A stretch of DNA of 64,000 bases. It comes from Afipia massiliensis. Lineage in GTDB: Bacteria > Pseudomonadota > Alphaproteobacteria > Rhizobiales > Xanthobacteraceae. Each line of letters begins with the position of its first letter. Position 1 is the stretch's first letter. Under the pieces are notes generated by a model. It was not told where the DNA came from. It worked only from the letters and a program-made list of their open reading frames with translations, and did no database searches. The position numbers and the translations under genes are program-made. Positions 50,651-59,264 of the stretch are shown here, piece by piece. The DNA lies in the NCBI RefSeq assembly GCF_014203115.1, contig NZ_JACHIJ010000003.1, forward strand, positions 1 to 64,000, given 5' to 3'.

Positions 50651-51871
50651 ATGTCGTCACAGCGAAGCATCGTGATCGGAGGGGGCGCATTTGCCGGTCT
50701 GGGACTGGCGCTGGCGCTGCGGCAGGGTCTCGGTCCGGAAATTCCGATCGTTGTTGCCGATCCGGCTTTCGCGATGAAGCCGAGCCGAGATCCGCGCGCG
50801 TCGGCAATCGTCGCCGCCTGCCGCCGGCTGTTCGAGGTGGTCGGTGTTTGGGATCAGGTGGCCGACAGCGCCCAGCCGATCCTCGACATGGTGGTGACCG
50901 ACTCGCGGCTTGAGGACGTGACGCGCCCCATCTTTCTGACCTTCGGCGGCGAGGTCGAGCCCGGCGAACCGTTCGCGCACATGGTCGAGAACCGCCACCT
51001 GATCAACGCGCTGGTGATGCGCGCGGAATCCGAAGGCATCGAGCTCAACGCGGTTGCGGTCTCTGCCTATGAATCGAATCCCGAAGGCACACGCGTCACC
51101 TTGAGCGACGGCCGCGCGATCGATGCGAGTCTGCTGGTGGCCGCCGATGGCGCTCGCTCGAAGCTGCGCGAACGCGCCGGCATTGCGACCCACGGCTGGG
51201 ATTACGATCAGTCCGGCATCGTTGTCACGGTCGGACACGAGCGCGATCATCAGGGCCGTGCCGAAGAGCACTTTCTGCCCGCGGGGCCGTTCGCGATCCT
51301 GCCGCTGAAGAACAACCGGTCCTCGCTGGTGTGGACCGAGAGCCGCCGCGAAGCCGCGCGGCTCATCGAGCTGCCCGACACTGAATTTCAGAAAGAACTG
51401 GAGACACGGTTCGGGCTTCACCTCGGCGAGGTGAAAGCGCTCGACAAGCCGCGCGCGTTCCCGCTCGGCTATTTCGTCGCGCGGTCGTTCATCGCGGAAC
51501 GCCTGGCGCTGGTCGGCGACGCCGCACATGTGATTCATCCCATTGCGGGGCAGGGGCTCAACATGGGCCTGAAGGATGCGGCGGCGCTGGCGGAAGTGAT
51601 CGTCGATGCTGCGCGGCTCGGCATCGATCCCGGGCAGGCCGATGTACTGGAGCGCTACCAGCGCTGGCGGCGGTTCGATACCGTGGCGATGGGCGTCGCG
51701 ACCAATTCGCTGAACATGCTGTTCTCGAACAAGTCGACGCTGCTGCGCACGGTGCGTGACATCGGTCTGGGTCTGGTTGATCGCATGCCGCCGCTGAAAA
51801 GCGCGTTCATTCGTCAGGCGGCAGGTTTGTCCGGCGAAGTGCCGCGGCTGCTGCGCGGCGAGGCGCTCTAG
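50651..51871 (+). CDS. ubiH: UbiH/COQ6-type FAD-dependent monooxygenase
   Basis: A 406-residue aromatic-ring hydroxylase for ubiquinone synthesis. The FAD dinucleotide motif is IVIGGGAFAGLGLALAL, the central DG motif is LLVAADGARSKLRERAG and the GD motif is ALVGDAAHVIHPIAGQGLNMGLKDAAAL. Which ring position it hydroxylates cannot be told from sequence. It converges with the NTF2-like gene across a hairpin. Confidence 0.88.
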   Translation: MSSQRSIVIGGGAFAGLGLALALRQGLGPEIPIVVADPAFAMKPSRDPRASAIVAACRRLFEVVGVWDQVADSAQPILDMVVTDSRLEDVTRPIFLTFGGEVEPGEPFAHMVENRHLINALVMRAESEGIELNAVAVSAYESNPEGTRVTLSDGRAIDASLLVAADGARSKLRERAGIATHGWDYDQSGIVVTVGHERDHQGRAEEHFLPAGPFAILPLKNNRSSLVWTESRREAARLIELPDTEFQKELETRFGLHLGEVKALDKPRAFPLGYFVARSFIAERLALVGDAAHVIHPIAGQGLNMGLKDAAALAEVIVDAARLGIDPGQADVLERYQRWRRFDTVAMGVATNSLNMLFSNKSTLLRTVRDIGLGLVDRMPPLKSAFIRQAAGLSGEVPRLLRGEAL

Positions 51872-51893
51872 AGACGCTGTTTGGTCGGCGAAC

Positions 51894-51918
51894 TCCGCCT
51901 GACGTAAGGTCAGGCGGA
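51894..51918. terminator. Bidirectional terminator-like hairpin
   Basis: TCCGCCTGAC (51894-51903) pairs perfectly with GTCAGGCGGA (51909-51918). It lies between the convergent ubiH and NTF2-like genes and overlaps the stop of the latter. There is no strong T-run. Confidence 0.5.
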
Positions 51919-52305
51919 AAGCTTCGCCAGCTGTTCGCCCATCAGGCGATGCAGCAGGTTGATCGCCTTGAGCGGCCGGACCATCACCTTGAAATGAGTG
52001 ATCAGGCGTCCGTCATCGCTGAACGTGATGATGTCGACGCCGTTGATCTTGACGCCCTCGATCTCGTTCTCGAACTCCAGCACCGCGCCGTTGTCGTTGC
52101 GCCATTCGCCGAGATACTTGAAGCCCGGGCCGCCGAGCACCGTTCCGGCGCTGGCCAGATACTTGAATGTGATCTCGCGTCCGCGCTGCGGCGTGTGGAC
52201 GACGGGGCTTTCGAACACGGCGTCAGGGTGAAGCAGGTCCCACAGCGCTTTCTCATCATGAGATTTGAGGAAGTCATGCCAGCGGTCGAGGGCGAAGGGT
52301 CGCAT
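51910..52305 (-). CDS. SnoaL/NTF2-like protein
   Basis: A 131-residue cone-shaped NTF2-like fold. The opening RPFALDRWHDFLKSHDEKALWDLLHPDAVFESPVVH is typical of SnoaL-like hydrolase/isomerase or binding proteins. The ligand is unknown. I use the ATG at 52305; the longer in-frame stretch to 52593 runs through the Trm112 gene on another frame and is spurious. Confidence 0.75.
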   Translation of the reverse strand: MRPFALDRWHDFLKSHDEKALWDLLHPDAVFESPVVHTPQRGREITFKYLASAGTVLGGPGFKYLGEWRNDNGAVLEFENEIEGVKINGVDIITFSDDGRLITHFKVMVRPLKAINLLHRLMGEQLAKLSA

Positions 52306-52379
52306 CGGTCGTCTCCGATGTTGATGTGTCCGGCGTCGAGGCGTCGCCGCCTGTACGGTGGGTGAGCGCAGTCCAGGTC

Positions 52380-52580
52380 TTAGTCGATACGCCGCGCTTC
52401 TTCCGGCAGCATGATCGGGATGCCGTCGCGGATCGGATAGGCAAGCTTGGCCGACCGCGAAATCAGTTCCTGCCGCGCGCTGTCGAACTCCAGCGGCCCC
52501 TTGGTCTGTGGGCACACCAGAATTTCCAGCAGTTTCGGATCGACGCCGATTTCGGGTCGTTCGTTCGGCGAGGTCGTCAT
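52380..52580 (-). CDS. Trm112/YcaR-type small zinc-ribbon-like protein
   Basis: A 66-residue Trm112 family protein (UPF0434). [20 protein letters not shown] and [18 protein letters not shown] are diagnostic. Bacterial members resemble the activator of RNA and protein methyltransferases. Like many, it keeps only one Cys of the zinc site. In relatives it follows the thioredoxin and LON-domain genes. Here a tetR pair lies between. Confidence 0.9.
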   Translation of the reverse strand: MTTSPNERPEIGVDPKLLEILVCPQTKGPLEFDSARQELISRSAKLAYPIRDGIPIMLPEEARRID

Positions 52581-52670
52581 AGGTCAGCTCCACAGTCTTG
52601 GCTTGGCTCTTTGTATCACACCCGCGGCGGTCCGGATCAACTGACCGCGCGGTTTCGTTGTCGCAGCCCG

Positions 52671-53231
52671 TTACGCCGGGGCGTTGGCGATCCTGATCAG
52701 TTCAGCGAGAATCTCCTCTTGCCGTGGCTTTGGCAAAGACTTGTCGGAGAGCGTGAAGCCGAGAAAAGTCCAGTAGAGAATCTGGGCGCGCGCCTGCGCC
52801 ACGGCGGGGGAATATCCCTGCGCCACAAACAGGCTCTCCATGTAGGACAACCTCCGCTTGTCGATGGCCTGCACTGCAGCGCGGGCGGTCGGATCGACTG
52901 TGGCCCAGGTGCGCACCGCAACGTCCAGTGTGAGCCTGCTACCGCCGAACGCCCGGCGCAGCAGCACATTCATCGGAATCTCGCCCTCCGGCGATCGTTC
53001 GAGACTGGCGATGATCTGCTCGGTCGTGACCTCCCGCCAGCGTTTCAGCAGGGCGGTATGGAACGCGCCGACATCCGCGAAATGCCAATAGAAGCTGCCG
53101 CGTGAGACGCCCATGGCCTTGGCAAGCGGCTCGGCCTTCAACGCCGTGAACCCGCTTTCGGTCAGAGTTTTCAAACCCTGATCGAGCCAGTCGGCGGCGG
53201 ATAGCTGGTCGGGTTTCGCGCTGTTCTTCAC
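52671..53231 (-). CDS. TetR/AcrR-family transcriptional regulator
   Basis: A 186-residue repressor. The N-terminal HTH (TESGFTALKAEPLAKAMGVSRGSFYWHFADVGAF) and helical ligand domain are typical of the family. It is divergent from a small membrane-protein gene, and two identical dyads between them are its likely operators, which would give autoregulation and control of the neighbour. The ligand is unknown. Confidence 0.88.
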   Translation of the reverse strand: MKNSAKPDQLSAADWLDQGLKTLTESGFTALKAEPLAKAMGVSRGSFYWHFADVGAFHTALLKRWREVTTEQIIASLERSPEGEIPMNVLLRRAFGGSRLTLDVAVRTWATVDPTARAAVQAIDKRRLSYMESLFVAQGYSPAVAQARAQILYWTFLGFTLSDKSLPKPRQEEILAELIRIANAPA

Positions 53232-53255
53232 CGATGAACTCCTCCGTCAATGACA

Positions 53256-53317
53256 CCATACACAACTGTATTGACGGGCGCCAGCGCCGGGTGCATAAGC
53301 CATACACAACTGTATGG
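53256..53317 (+). promoter_or_regulatory. Twin TetR operators around a promoter
   Basis: CCATACACAACTGTAT occurs at 53256-53271 and again at 53300-53315. Each contains the dyad ATACA/TGTAT. Between them lie TTGACG (53271-53276, -35) and CATAAG (53294-53299, -10), 17 bp apart and reading toward the membrane-protein gene. Binding would block both promoter elements. Confidence 0.7.
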
Positions 53318-53332
53318 CCAGGAGAAGCGCCA

Positions 53333-53695
53333 ATGCGCGATCTGTTGCTGCAAGTCTCGGGAGCTCTCGCCATTGTCGTGGCGCTGATTCACGGCACGCT
53401 GGGAGAAACAAGAATATTCGCGCAGGGCAATAGCAGGATCACCATCGAACCCGCGCAGGTGCGGACCTTGCTGCGCCTAGTCTGGCAGACCGGTACGGTG
53501 GCGTGGATCGGCGGAGGGGTTCTGTTGCTGACGGCGCCGTTGATGGGCTCGGACACGGCGCGCCATTGGATCGTTGTCATAATGGCCGTGGTGTTTGCCT
53601 TCGCAGCCGCGGCCAATGCCTGGGCCAAGCGCGGCCGTCATTTCGGATGGATGCTGCTGAGTGTGGTGGTCGTGCTGGCGATCGCCGGATACTAA
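53333..53695 (+). CDS. Small four-helix membrane protein controlled by the TetR neighbour
   Basis: A 120-residue protein with about four hydrophobic segments (LLLQVSGALAIVVALIHG, TVAWIGGGVLLLTAPLMG, WIVVIMAVVFAFAAAANAWA, GWMLLSVVVVLAIAGY). The family is not recognised. It starts at the ATG 53333 after GGAGAAG. The twin operators immediately upstream suggest induction when the TetR protein releases DNA. It converges with the LON-domain gene. Confidence 0.7.
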   Translation: MRDLLLQVSGALAIVVALIHGTLGETRIFAQGNSRITIEPAQVRTLLRLVWQTGTVAWIGGGVLLLTAPLMGSDTARHWIVVIMAVVFAFAAAANAWAKRGRHFGWMLLSVVVVLAIAGY

Positions 53696-53710
53696 CCCGG
53701 ACATCATTCG

Positions 53711-54385
53711 CTACTGTAGCGGTGGATCGCCGGATGTCTGCTTCTTGGCGAGATCCATCTCGGTCACGGCGATCAGGATTTCCGCGCGGGTCTTGAGGTT
53801 CGGCGCTTCCAGCAGCGCCTGCTTTTCCGCCGGGCCATAGGGCGACATCATCGCGAGTGCATTGACCAGCGCCTCATTGGGCGCGCTTTCGATGCCGTCC
53901 CAGTCCACCTTGAGCTGGTTGGCTTTGAGAAACTGCGTCAGTGCTTCCAGCAGTGCCTTGCGATCGACTTCTTCCTCGCCCTTGCGCGCAATGAAATCGT
54001 CGAGGAATGGACTGAAATCCACCTGGCACTGGCGGTACGGTGTCAGCACCGTCTTCTCATCGAGAATCCTGAAGCGCGCAACGCCGGTCAGTTCGAGGAT
54101 GTAGCGGCCGTCTCCGGATTCCGCGAGCTGGGTGATGCGGCCGACGCAGCCGACCTTGAACAGGGCCGGCCGTTCGTTGCTTTGGGAATGGGTCACATCG
54201 GGCTGGATCATTCCGATCAGGCGGTGTCCGTCGCGAAATGCGTCGTCCACCATCTGAAGATAGCGCGGCTCGAAAATATTGAGCGGCATCTGGCCGCGCG
54301 GCAGCAGCAACGCTCCGGGCAACGGAAACACCGGAATGACTTTCGGCAGATCGGCGGGCCCACGGTATTCAGCGTTGATCGGCAT
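53711..54385 (-). CDS. LON N-terminal (substrate-binding) domain protein
   Basis: A 224-residue stand-alone PUA-like LON domain without ATPase or protease parts. VIPVFPLPGALLLPRGQMPLNIFEPRYLQMV is diagnostic. Molecular function is unknown; it may present substrates. It follows the thioredoxin-like gene on the minus strand, the usual alphaproteobacterial arrangement. Confidence 0.9.
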   Translation of the reverse strand: MPINAEYRGPADLPKVIPVFPLPGALLLPRGQMPLNIFEPRYLQMVDDAFRDGHRLIGMIQPDVTHSQSNERPALFKVGCVGRITQLAESGDGRYILELTGVARFRILDEKTVLTPYRQCQVDFSPFLDDFIARKGEEEVDRKALLEALTQFLKANQLKVDWDGIESAPNEALVNALAMMSPYGPAEKQALLEAPNLKTRAEILIAVTEMDLAKKQTSGDPPLQ

Positions 54386-54427
54386 CCGCTTTCCTCAACT
54401 CAGGCGTAAGAAGCTCGGTCAGGAGCT

Positions 54428-55348
54428 TCAGGAGAAAAGGATCGTCGACAGACGTTTGCGGCCGTCCACGGTCGCGTCGTCGTCCGGCCCCCACGCCTCG
54501 AAAAACTGCACGAGCTTCTTGCGCGCGCCGTCGTCGTCCCATTTGCGGTCGCGCTTGACGATGTCCAGCAGATGACCGGCGGCCTCGGCGCGTTTACCGC
54601 TGGCGTTGAGCGCGACGGCGAGATCGAAGCGTGCCTGATGGTCGAGCGGGTCGGCGGCGACCTTCTGCTCCAGTTCGGTCACCGGGCCGACGGCCTTCGC
54701 CTGTTCCGCGAGATCGAGCATTGTCTGCACCGCGGAAATCGCTGCATCGCCGCGCTTGGACTCCGGCACCATCGCCAGTGTCTGCTTGGCCTGCTCGAGC
54801 GCGCCGGCGGAGACATAGCATCGCGCAAGCCCGGCGAGCGCGGTGAGATTGGTGGCATCGACCCCGAGCACCTCGGCATAGATCGACGCGGCGGTTGCCG
54901 GATCGCCCGCCGCCATCGCGGCTTCGGCTTCATTCAGAATCAGGGCGACATCGTCTTCCGGCGCGGGCATTCCGGCGGTCAACTTGTCGATGAAGGCGGT
55001 GACCTGGCTTTCGGGCACAGCGCCCATGAAGCCGTCGGCCGGCTGGCCGTTGACGAAGGCGATCACGGCCGGGATCGACTGGATGCCCATCTGTCCCGGA
55101 ATGGCGGGATGCTCGTCGATGTTCATCTTGACCAGCTTGACCTTGCCCTTCGCAGCGCGGACGGCCTTTTCGATCACCGGCGTGAGCTGCTTGCAGGGGC
55201 CGCACCACGGCGCCCAGAAGTCGATCAACACCGGCTGGCGCTTCGATTCCTCGATAACGTCCTTCACGAAGGTCTGGGTCGTGGTGTCCTTGATCAGGTC
55301 CGGCGGCGTCGCTGCCGCGGGTCCGGTGCCTTGCTCGACTATCGTCAC
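54428..55348 (-). CDS. Thioredoxin-domain TPR chaperone (CnoX/YbbN type)
   Basis: A 306-residue protein. An N-terminal thioredoxin domain with an active WCGPC motif (FWAPWCGPCKQLTPVIE) is followed by a TPR-like helical domain (from about LILNEAEAAMAAGDPATAASIYAEVL). The C-terminal region (FDLAVALNASGKRAEAAGHLLDIVKRDRKW) is the family signature. Related proteins protect chaperonin clients from oxidation. Start is GTG at 55348 after GAGGATC; the in-frame extension to 55552 is not protein-like. Confidence 0.9.
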   Translation of the reverse strand: MTIVEQGTGPAAATPPDLIKDTTTQTFVKDVIEESKRQPVLIDFWAPWCGPCKQLTPVIEKAVRAAKGKVKLVKMNIDEHPAIPGQMGIQSIPAVIAFVNGQPADGFMGAVPESQVTAFIDKLTAGMPAPEDDVALILNEAEAAMAAGDPATAASIYAEVLGVDATNLTALAGLARCYVSAGALEQAKQTLAMVPESKRGDAAISAVQTMLDLAEQAKAVGPVTELEQKVAADPLDHQARFDLAVALNASGKRAEAAGHLLDIVKRDRKWDDDGARKKLVQFFEAWGPDDDATVDGRKRLSTILFS

Positions 55349-55713
55349 GTGATCCTCGCCTGCCGCGTTATTTGGTGGAGTTGAGCCGCTTCTAGCACGC
55401 CTCGGGCCTTTTCCGGCAGCTTCGATCCGCCGCAGAGAAAATGGCCGATATGCAAGAAGGCGCGATTTTCGTGCGGCCTCGGGTGGCCGTCGGGGCGAAA
55501 ATCGCGCAAAGCCACAGATGGAGGTCTTTTGGGCGATTTTCAATCGGGTCAAGGACCGTCATGTACGACAAAGGCCCATGAAAACATCGATTTGGCCCGA
55601 AACAGCCGGAACCGGGCCTGCAGATTAAAGGTTTCACCCTGTTGCATTGCATGGCCGCTTTTGGCATAGGTTTGCCCGGCGGCGCGCGTTGCGCCCCGCC
55701 AATTCTCTGTGAT
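55349..55713. other. Intergenic region between the CnoX-like gene and tRNA-Gly
   Basis: About 365 bp with no convincing gene. It must hold the promoter of the leftward thioredoxin-like gene and that of the rightward tRNA. I see no strong consensus promoter. Confidence 0.4.
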
Positions 55714-55788
<75 letters not shown>

Positions 55789-55831
55789 GAAATTCTTGGC
55801 CGATCAGCGATCTTCGGATCGTTCGTCGAAT

Positions 55832-55864
55832 GACAAGCCGCCGCAAGGCGGCTTTGTCGTTTTT
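55832..55864 (+). terminator. Intrinsic terminator of the tRNA-Gly transcript
   Basis: GACAAGCCGCC (55832-55842) pairs with GGCGGCTTTGTC (55847-55858, one bulged T) around GCAA, and TTTTT follows within two bases. It lies about 45 bp past the tRNA. Confidence 0.85.
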
Positions 55865-55886
55865 GCGCCGTGAGGCAGCTACCGGC

Positions 55887-56816
55887 TCAGGCCAGTTGCG
55901 ATTCGTAGGCCTTCAGGTGGGTGTAGACGATACGCAGCAGCGGCACGCTGAGCGCCCCCTTCGCGTTGGTTTCCGCGCGGCGAATCAGGTCGCCGATGAT
56001 CTGATCCGCCTCGATCCGCGCATTGCTGCGGATATCGCGCAGCATCGATGCGGTAAGCTGCGACCCCGGCGTGAACAGCAGACCCGCCGTGCGCTCGAGG
56101 AATTCAGGCCGCGGCGCATGACCAGCGGCTTCGGCGATCGCGGCGATCTCCGAGCGAAGCGCGCGAATGAACTGCTCGCCGCCGGGTGCGCCGGTGATAT
56201 GACCGGCTGGCGCACGCATCAGCGATGTCGCTCCCGCCAGCGTGGCGAGAAACACCCACTTCTCGTACATCTCCTGCATGATGACGTCGCTGGCCCGGGC
56301 GTCGAACATCGCGCCCTGCAGCGCCGCCTCGATCCGCTTGGCGCGATCCCCCTTGGGCGTGCCGCGTTCGCCGAACGACATCGAATGCATCGGCGCGAGA
56401 TGATGAATGACGCCTTCGGCGTCGAGCATCGAGGCGACCTGGCACTGTCCGCCCATCACGCGGTCGATGCCGAACTTCGCATCAAGCACCTCAAGATGCT
56501 TCATGCCGTTGAGGAACGGGATGATCGCGGTGTCGGGACCGACGGCGGCTGCGAACGACGCAATCGCGTCGTCGAGATCGTAGGCCTTGCAGCTCAGGAT
56601 AATGACGTCGAACGGCGCGGTGATCTTGTTTGCCACAACAGTCGGTGGATTTGTCAGCGTGACGTCGCCAACCGGGCTCTTGATGATCAAGCCGTTCTTC
56701 GCCAGCAGTTCAGCGCGCTTTGCGCGAACGAGAAACGTGACGTCGCGTCCCGCCTGCAGCAATCTGCCGCCGAAATATCCGCCGGTCGCGCCAGCGCCGA
56801 TGACCAGAATGCGCAT
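55887..56816 (-). CDS. panE: 2-dehydropantoate 2-reductase (ketopantoate reductase family)
   Basis: A 309-residue NADPH-dependent reductase of the ApbA/PanE family. The Rossmann motif is ILVIGAGATGGYFGG at the N-terminus, and DVIILSCKAYDLDDAI and the catalytic-type Lys in EKWVFLATLAG are visible. It makes pantoate for CoA synthesis, although paralogues with other substrates are common in this family. ATG 56816 starts at MRILVIGAG, four codons after an alternative. Confidence 0.85.
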   Translation of the reverse strand: MRILVIGAGATGGYFGGRLLQAGRDVTFLVRAKRAELLAKNGLIIKSPVGDVTLTNPPTVVANKITAPFDVIILSCKAYDLDDAIASFAAAVGPDTAIIPFLNGMKHLEVLDAKFGIDRVMGGQCQVASMLDAEGVIHHLAPMHSMSFGERGTPKGDRAKRIEAALQGAMFDARASDVIMQEMYEKWVFLATLAGATSLMRAPAGHITGAPGGEQFIRALRSEIAAIAEAAGHAPRPEFLERTAGLLFTPGSQLTASMLRDIRSNARIEADQIIGDLIRRAETNAKGALSVPLLRIVYTHLKAYESQLA

Positions 56817-56843
56817 CGTTAAATCCACTTCTTTCAGGGTTCC

Positions 56844-56890
56844 GGGCGATCCCGAAAAACGTGAAGCGGTTTTCGGATCAGACGCGCCCG
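56844..56890. repeat. Rhizobial intergenic palindromic repeat, diverged copy 3
   Basis: GCGATCCCGAAAA and TTTTCGGATCAGACGC form imperfect arms around ACGTGAAGCGG. The core resembles copy 2. It lies about 30 bp upstream of the panE start. Confidence 0.55.
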
Positions 56891-56986
56891 GGCGAGGGGT
56901 GAGGCGCGTGATCCTTGCTCAAACCCTGATGCGGGCGCAAGGCAAGGTTGAACCGTTGCTGCGCCCGGCTGTTATGCGCGGCGCGA

Positions 56987-57724
56987 CTACCACTTCTCGC
57001 CGAACGGACGGATCTCAAGCTCGAACGTCCATGCGCTGCGCGGCTGCTGGTACAGCAGCCAGTAGGATTCCGCGACCGACGATGGCGGCATCAAGAGATC
57101 AGGATTGTCGAGCGCATCGGGGCCATTGGCCTCGATACGCCGCTGCCGCACCCATTCGGTATCGACACCGGAATCGATGATCAGATGCGCGACGTGGATG
57201 TTCTTCGGCCCGAGTTCACGCGCGGTCGCCTGTGCCACGGCGCGCAGGCCGAATTTGGCGCTGGCGAAGGCCGCATAACCGGACCCGCCGCGCAGGCTGG
57301 CAGTGGCGCCGGTGAAGAAGATGTTGCCCTTGCCGCGCGGCAGCATCAGGCGCGCCGCCTCGCGCCCGGCCAGGAAGCCCGAATAGCAGGCCATCTCCCA
57401 GACCTTGCGGAACACGCGCCCGGTGGTGTCGAGGATCGGGAAGTTGACGTTGGCGCCGATATTGAAAATGCACACTTCGAGCGGTGCATGCTTGTCGGCG
57501 TCGCCGAGGAAGGAAACGATCTCGTCTTCCTTGCGCGCATCGAGCGAGCGGCCGTGGATTTCGCCGCCCGCCGCCTCGATTTCCTTGACTAGCGGCGCGA
57601 GCTTGTCGCCGTTGCGGCGGCCCGCGAACACCGTGAAGCCCTCGGAGGCGAATTTTTTTGCGATCTCGCCGCCGATATAGTCGCCGGCGCCGATCACCGC
57701 CACGGTCGCATTTCGTTTGGCCAA
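56987..57724 (-). CDS. SDR-family oxidoreductase-like protein
   Basis: A 245-residue Rossmann protein. The cofactor motif is the variant VAVIGAGDYIGGEIAKKF, and NIGANVN and SGYAAFASAKFGLRA follow. In the last, Ser replaces the usual catalytic Tyr before xxxK, so dehydrogenase activity is doubtful. Start is TTG at 57724 after GGAG; upstream in-frame codons lack a site. Gene context (ABC substrate-binding protein upstream) suggests a catabolic unit. Confidence 0.75.
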   Translation of the reverse strand: MAKRNATVAVIGAGDYIGGEIAKKFASEGFTVFAGRRNGDKLAPLVKEIEAAGGEIHGRSLDARKEDEIVSFLGDADKHAPLEVCIFNIGANVNFPILDTTGRVFRKVWEMACYSGFLAGREAARLMLPRGKGNIFFTGATASLRGGSGYAAFASAKFGLRAVAQATARELGPKNIHVAHLIIDSGVDTEWVRQRRIEANGPDALDNPDLLMPPSSVAESYWLLYQQPRSAWTFELEIRPFGEKW

Positions 57725-57806
57725 GGTCCGTCTCCTGTCAACAGAGGTGATTGCGGTTACCGGGAGCGCGGCAGACCTTTTGGGTCCGCCGCGTAAGGTT
57801 AGATTA

Positions 57807-59018
57807 TCACTTCGCGTCGTCGTTAAGTAGTTGGCCGAAAAGATCCCAGGCCTTGCCATTCCATCGCTGGAGATGAAGCTGGGTGTACATCTTGTTGTTG
57901 GTAGGACCGGTATTGACGACGATACCGGGCAGCGACATCGGCAGTGCGAGCCCCTTGATGTTGCGGGTCTGCTTGAGGATGTTCTCGCGCGATAGATCGT
58001 CGCCGCACTGCTTCAGCATCGCCTCGAGTACGACGCCCTGATGCATGCCGGTGAAATAGTTGCTCTCGGCGAGATCCGCACCCGGCATATACTTCTCCAT
58101 GAAGGCCCGGTACTGCTTGACGCCCGCATCGTTCGCCCATTTCGGATCGTCCACGTCCTTGCGGTAAGTCGCGGTTACGACGCCTGTCGAAATATCGAGT
58201 CCGGCCGGCGTCAGTACCGACGCGATCGAACTTGCAATGAGGTTGGTGATGAGCAGCGGCTTCCAGCCGGATTCATGGGTTTTGCGGATCGCCTGCGCCG
58301 CGAATTTCGGCGTGCCGGCGAACAGCAGCACGGTTGCGCCGGTGCTCTTCAGGGACACGATCTGCGAATCGATGGTGGGCTGGCTGACTTCATAGCTGCT
58401 GGTCACCACCTTGCTGTCGAAGGCTTCCTTCAATTCGGACTTGAAGCCTGCGATGAAGTCCTTACCCAGGTCATCGTTCTGATAAAGAATCGCGATCTTG
58501 GCGTTGGGCATTTCCTTGGCGAGATAACGCGCATAGGCACGCGACTCGGTGTCGTAGCTCGGCAGCCCGGTGGTGATCATCGGGTACTCGTTGTAGTCCG
58601 TGAATCGTGTGGCGCCGGTCACGATGAAGGCCTGCGGAACCTTCTTTACGGCGAGATATTTCGATATGGCGAGATTGCTTGGCGTGCCGAGCGTCGAGAA
58701 CACGAAGGCGACTTCATCGGATTCGACCAGCTTGCGGGTATGTTCGACCGCTTTCGGTGGGCTGTAGGAGTCGTCCAGCGCGATCAGGTTGATCTTGCGG
58801 CCGTTTACGCCGCCCTTGTCGTTGATGAGATTGACGTAGGCGATCAGCGATTTGCCGACAGCGCCCAGCGCAGAAGCCGGGCCGCTAAAGGGAAACACCG
58901 CTCCGACCTTGATCTCGGTCGCCGTCACGCCTGGTGCATCGCCTGCCGCTGCCGGCGCGGACACTCCGGCGAGCAACAAAGCTGCCACGGTGGCCTTGAG
59001 TGCTGTTCTCCTCAGCAT
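57807..59018 (-). CDS. ABC transporter substrate-binding protein, branched-chain amino acid (LivJ/K) type
   Basis: A 403-residue periplasmic binding protein (Peripla_BP_6). The signal peptide MLRRTALKATVAALLLAGVSAPAAA has a Tat-like RRTALK. The mature protein follows with IKVGAVFPFSGPASALGAVG and GLDISTGVVTATYRKD. In this group the ligand is often an aromatic or carboxylic compound rather than an amino acid. No permease or ATPase genes adjoin it. The promoter upstream carries an operator-like dyad. Confidence 0.85.
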   Translation of the reverse strand: MLRRTALKATVAALLLAGVSAPAAAGDAPGVTATEIKVGAVFPFSGPASALGAVGKSLIAYVNLINDKGGVNGRKINLIALDDSYSPPKAVEHTRKLVESDEVAFVFSTLGTPSNLAISKYLAVKKVPQAFIVTGATRFTDYNEYPMITTGLPSYDTESRAYARYLAKEMPNAKIAILYQNDDLGKDFIAGFKSELKEAFDSKVVTSSYEVSQPTIDSQIVSLKSTGATVLLFAGTPKFAAQAIRKTHESGWKPLLITNLIASSIASVLTPAGLDISTGVVTATYRKDVDDPKWANDAGVKQYRAFMEKYMPGADLAESNYFTGMHQGVVLEAMLKQCGDDLSRENILKQTRNIKGLALPMSLPGIVVNTGPTNNKMYTQLHLQRWNGKAWDLFGQLLNDDAK

Positions 59019-59086
59019 CGTTCTCTCCCATTTACTGATTGGTTTTGCGTCACCGGCCCGCGTGGCGCCCGGTGTTCTCATTTCGA

Positions 59087-59115
59087 CCAATAGAGTTCTA
59101 ATATAGAACTGTCAA
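59087..59115 (-). promoter_or_regulatory. Leftward promoter with a dyad inside the spacer
   Basis: On the minus strand TTGACA (59115-59110) and TATTGG (59092-59087) are 17 bp apart. The spacer contains AGTTCT-N5-AGAACT (59094-59110), a perfect 6-bp dyad overlapping the end of the -35 element. It reads toward the substrate-binding protein gene at 59018. The divergent HxlR regulator is a possible binder. Confidence 0.6.
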
Positions 59116-59264
59116 CGATGATCAAGGTACGCGACGTCTGCCGCGCCGCACAACACCGGGCTTCACGCTTAGGCGATCCCGAGGTATAGTGGATACCAAA
59201 TCGGAATTGATGACGGTCATTGACCCGGGCGCATCGCCCGAAGATGACGGCACGGAGATGCGAT

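Noticed and set aside
52306-52593. Long N-terminus for the NTF2-like protein
   Set aside because: The extension is Arg-rich and overlaps the Trm112 gene in another frame. A good start exists at 52305.
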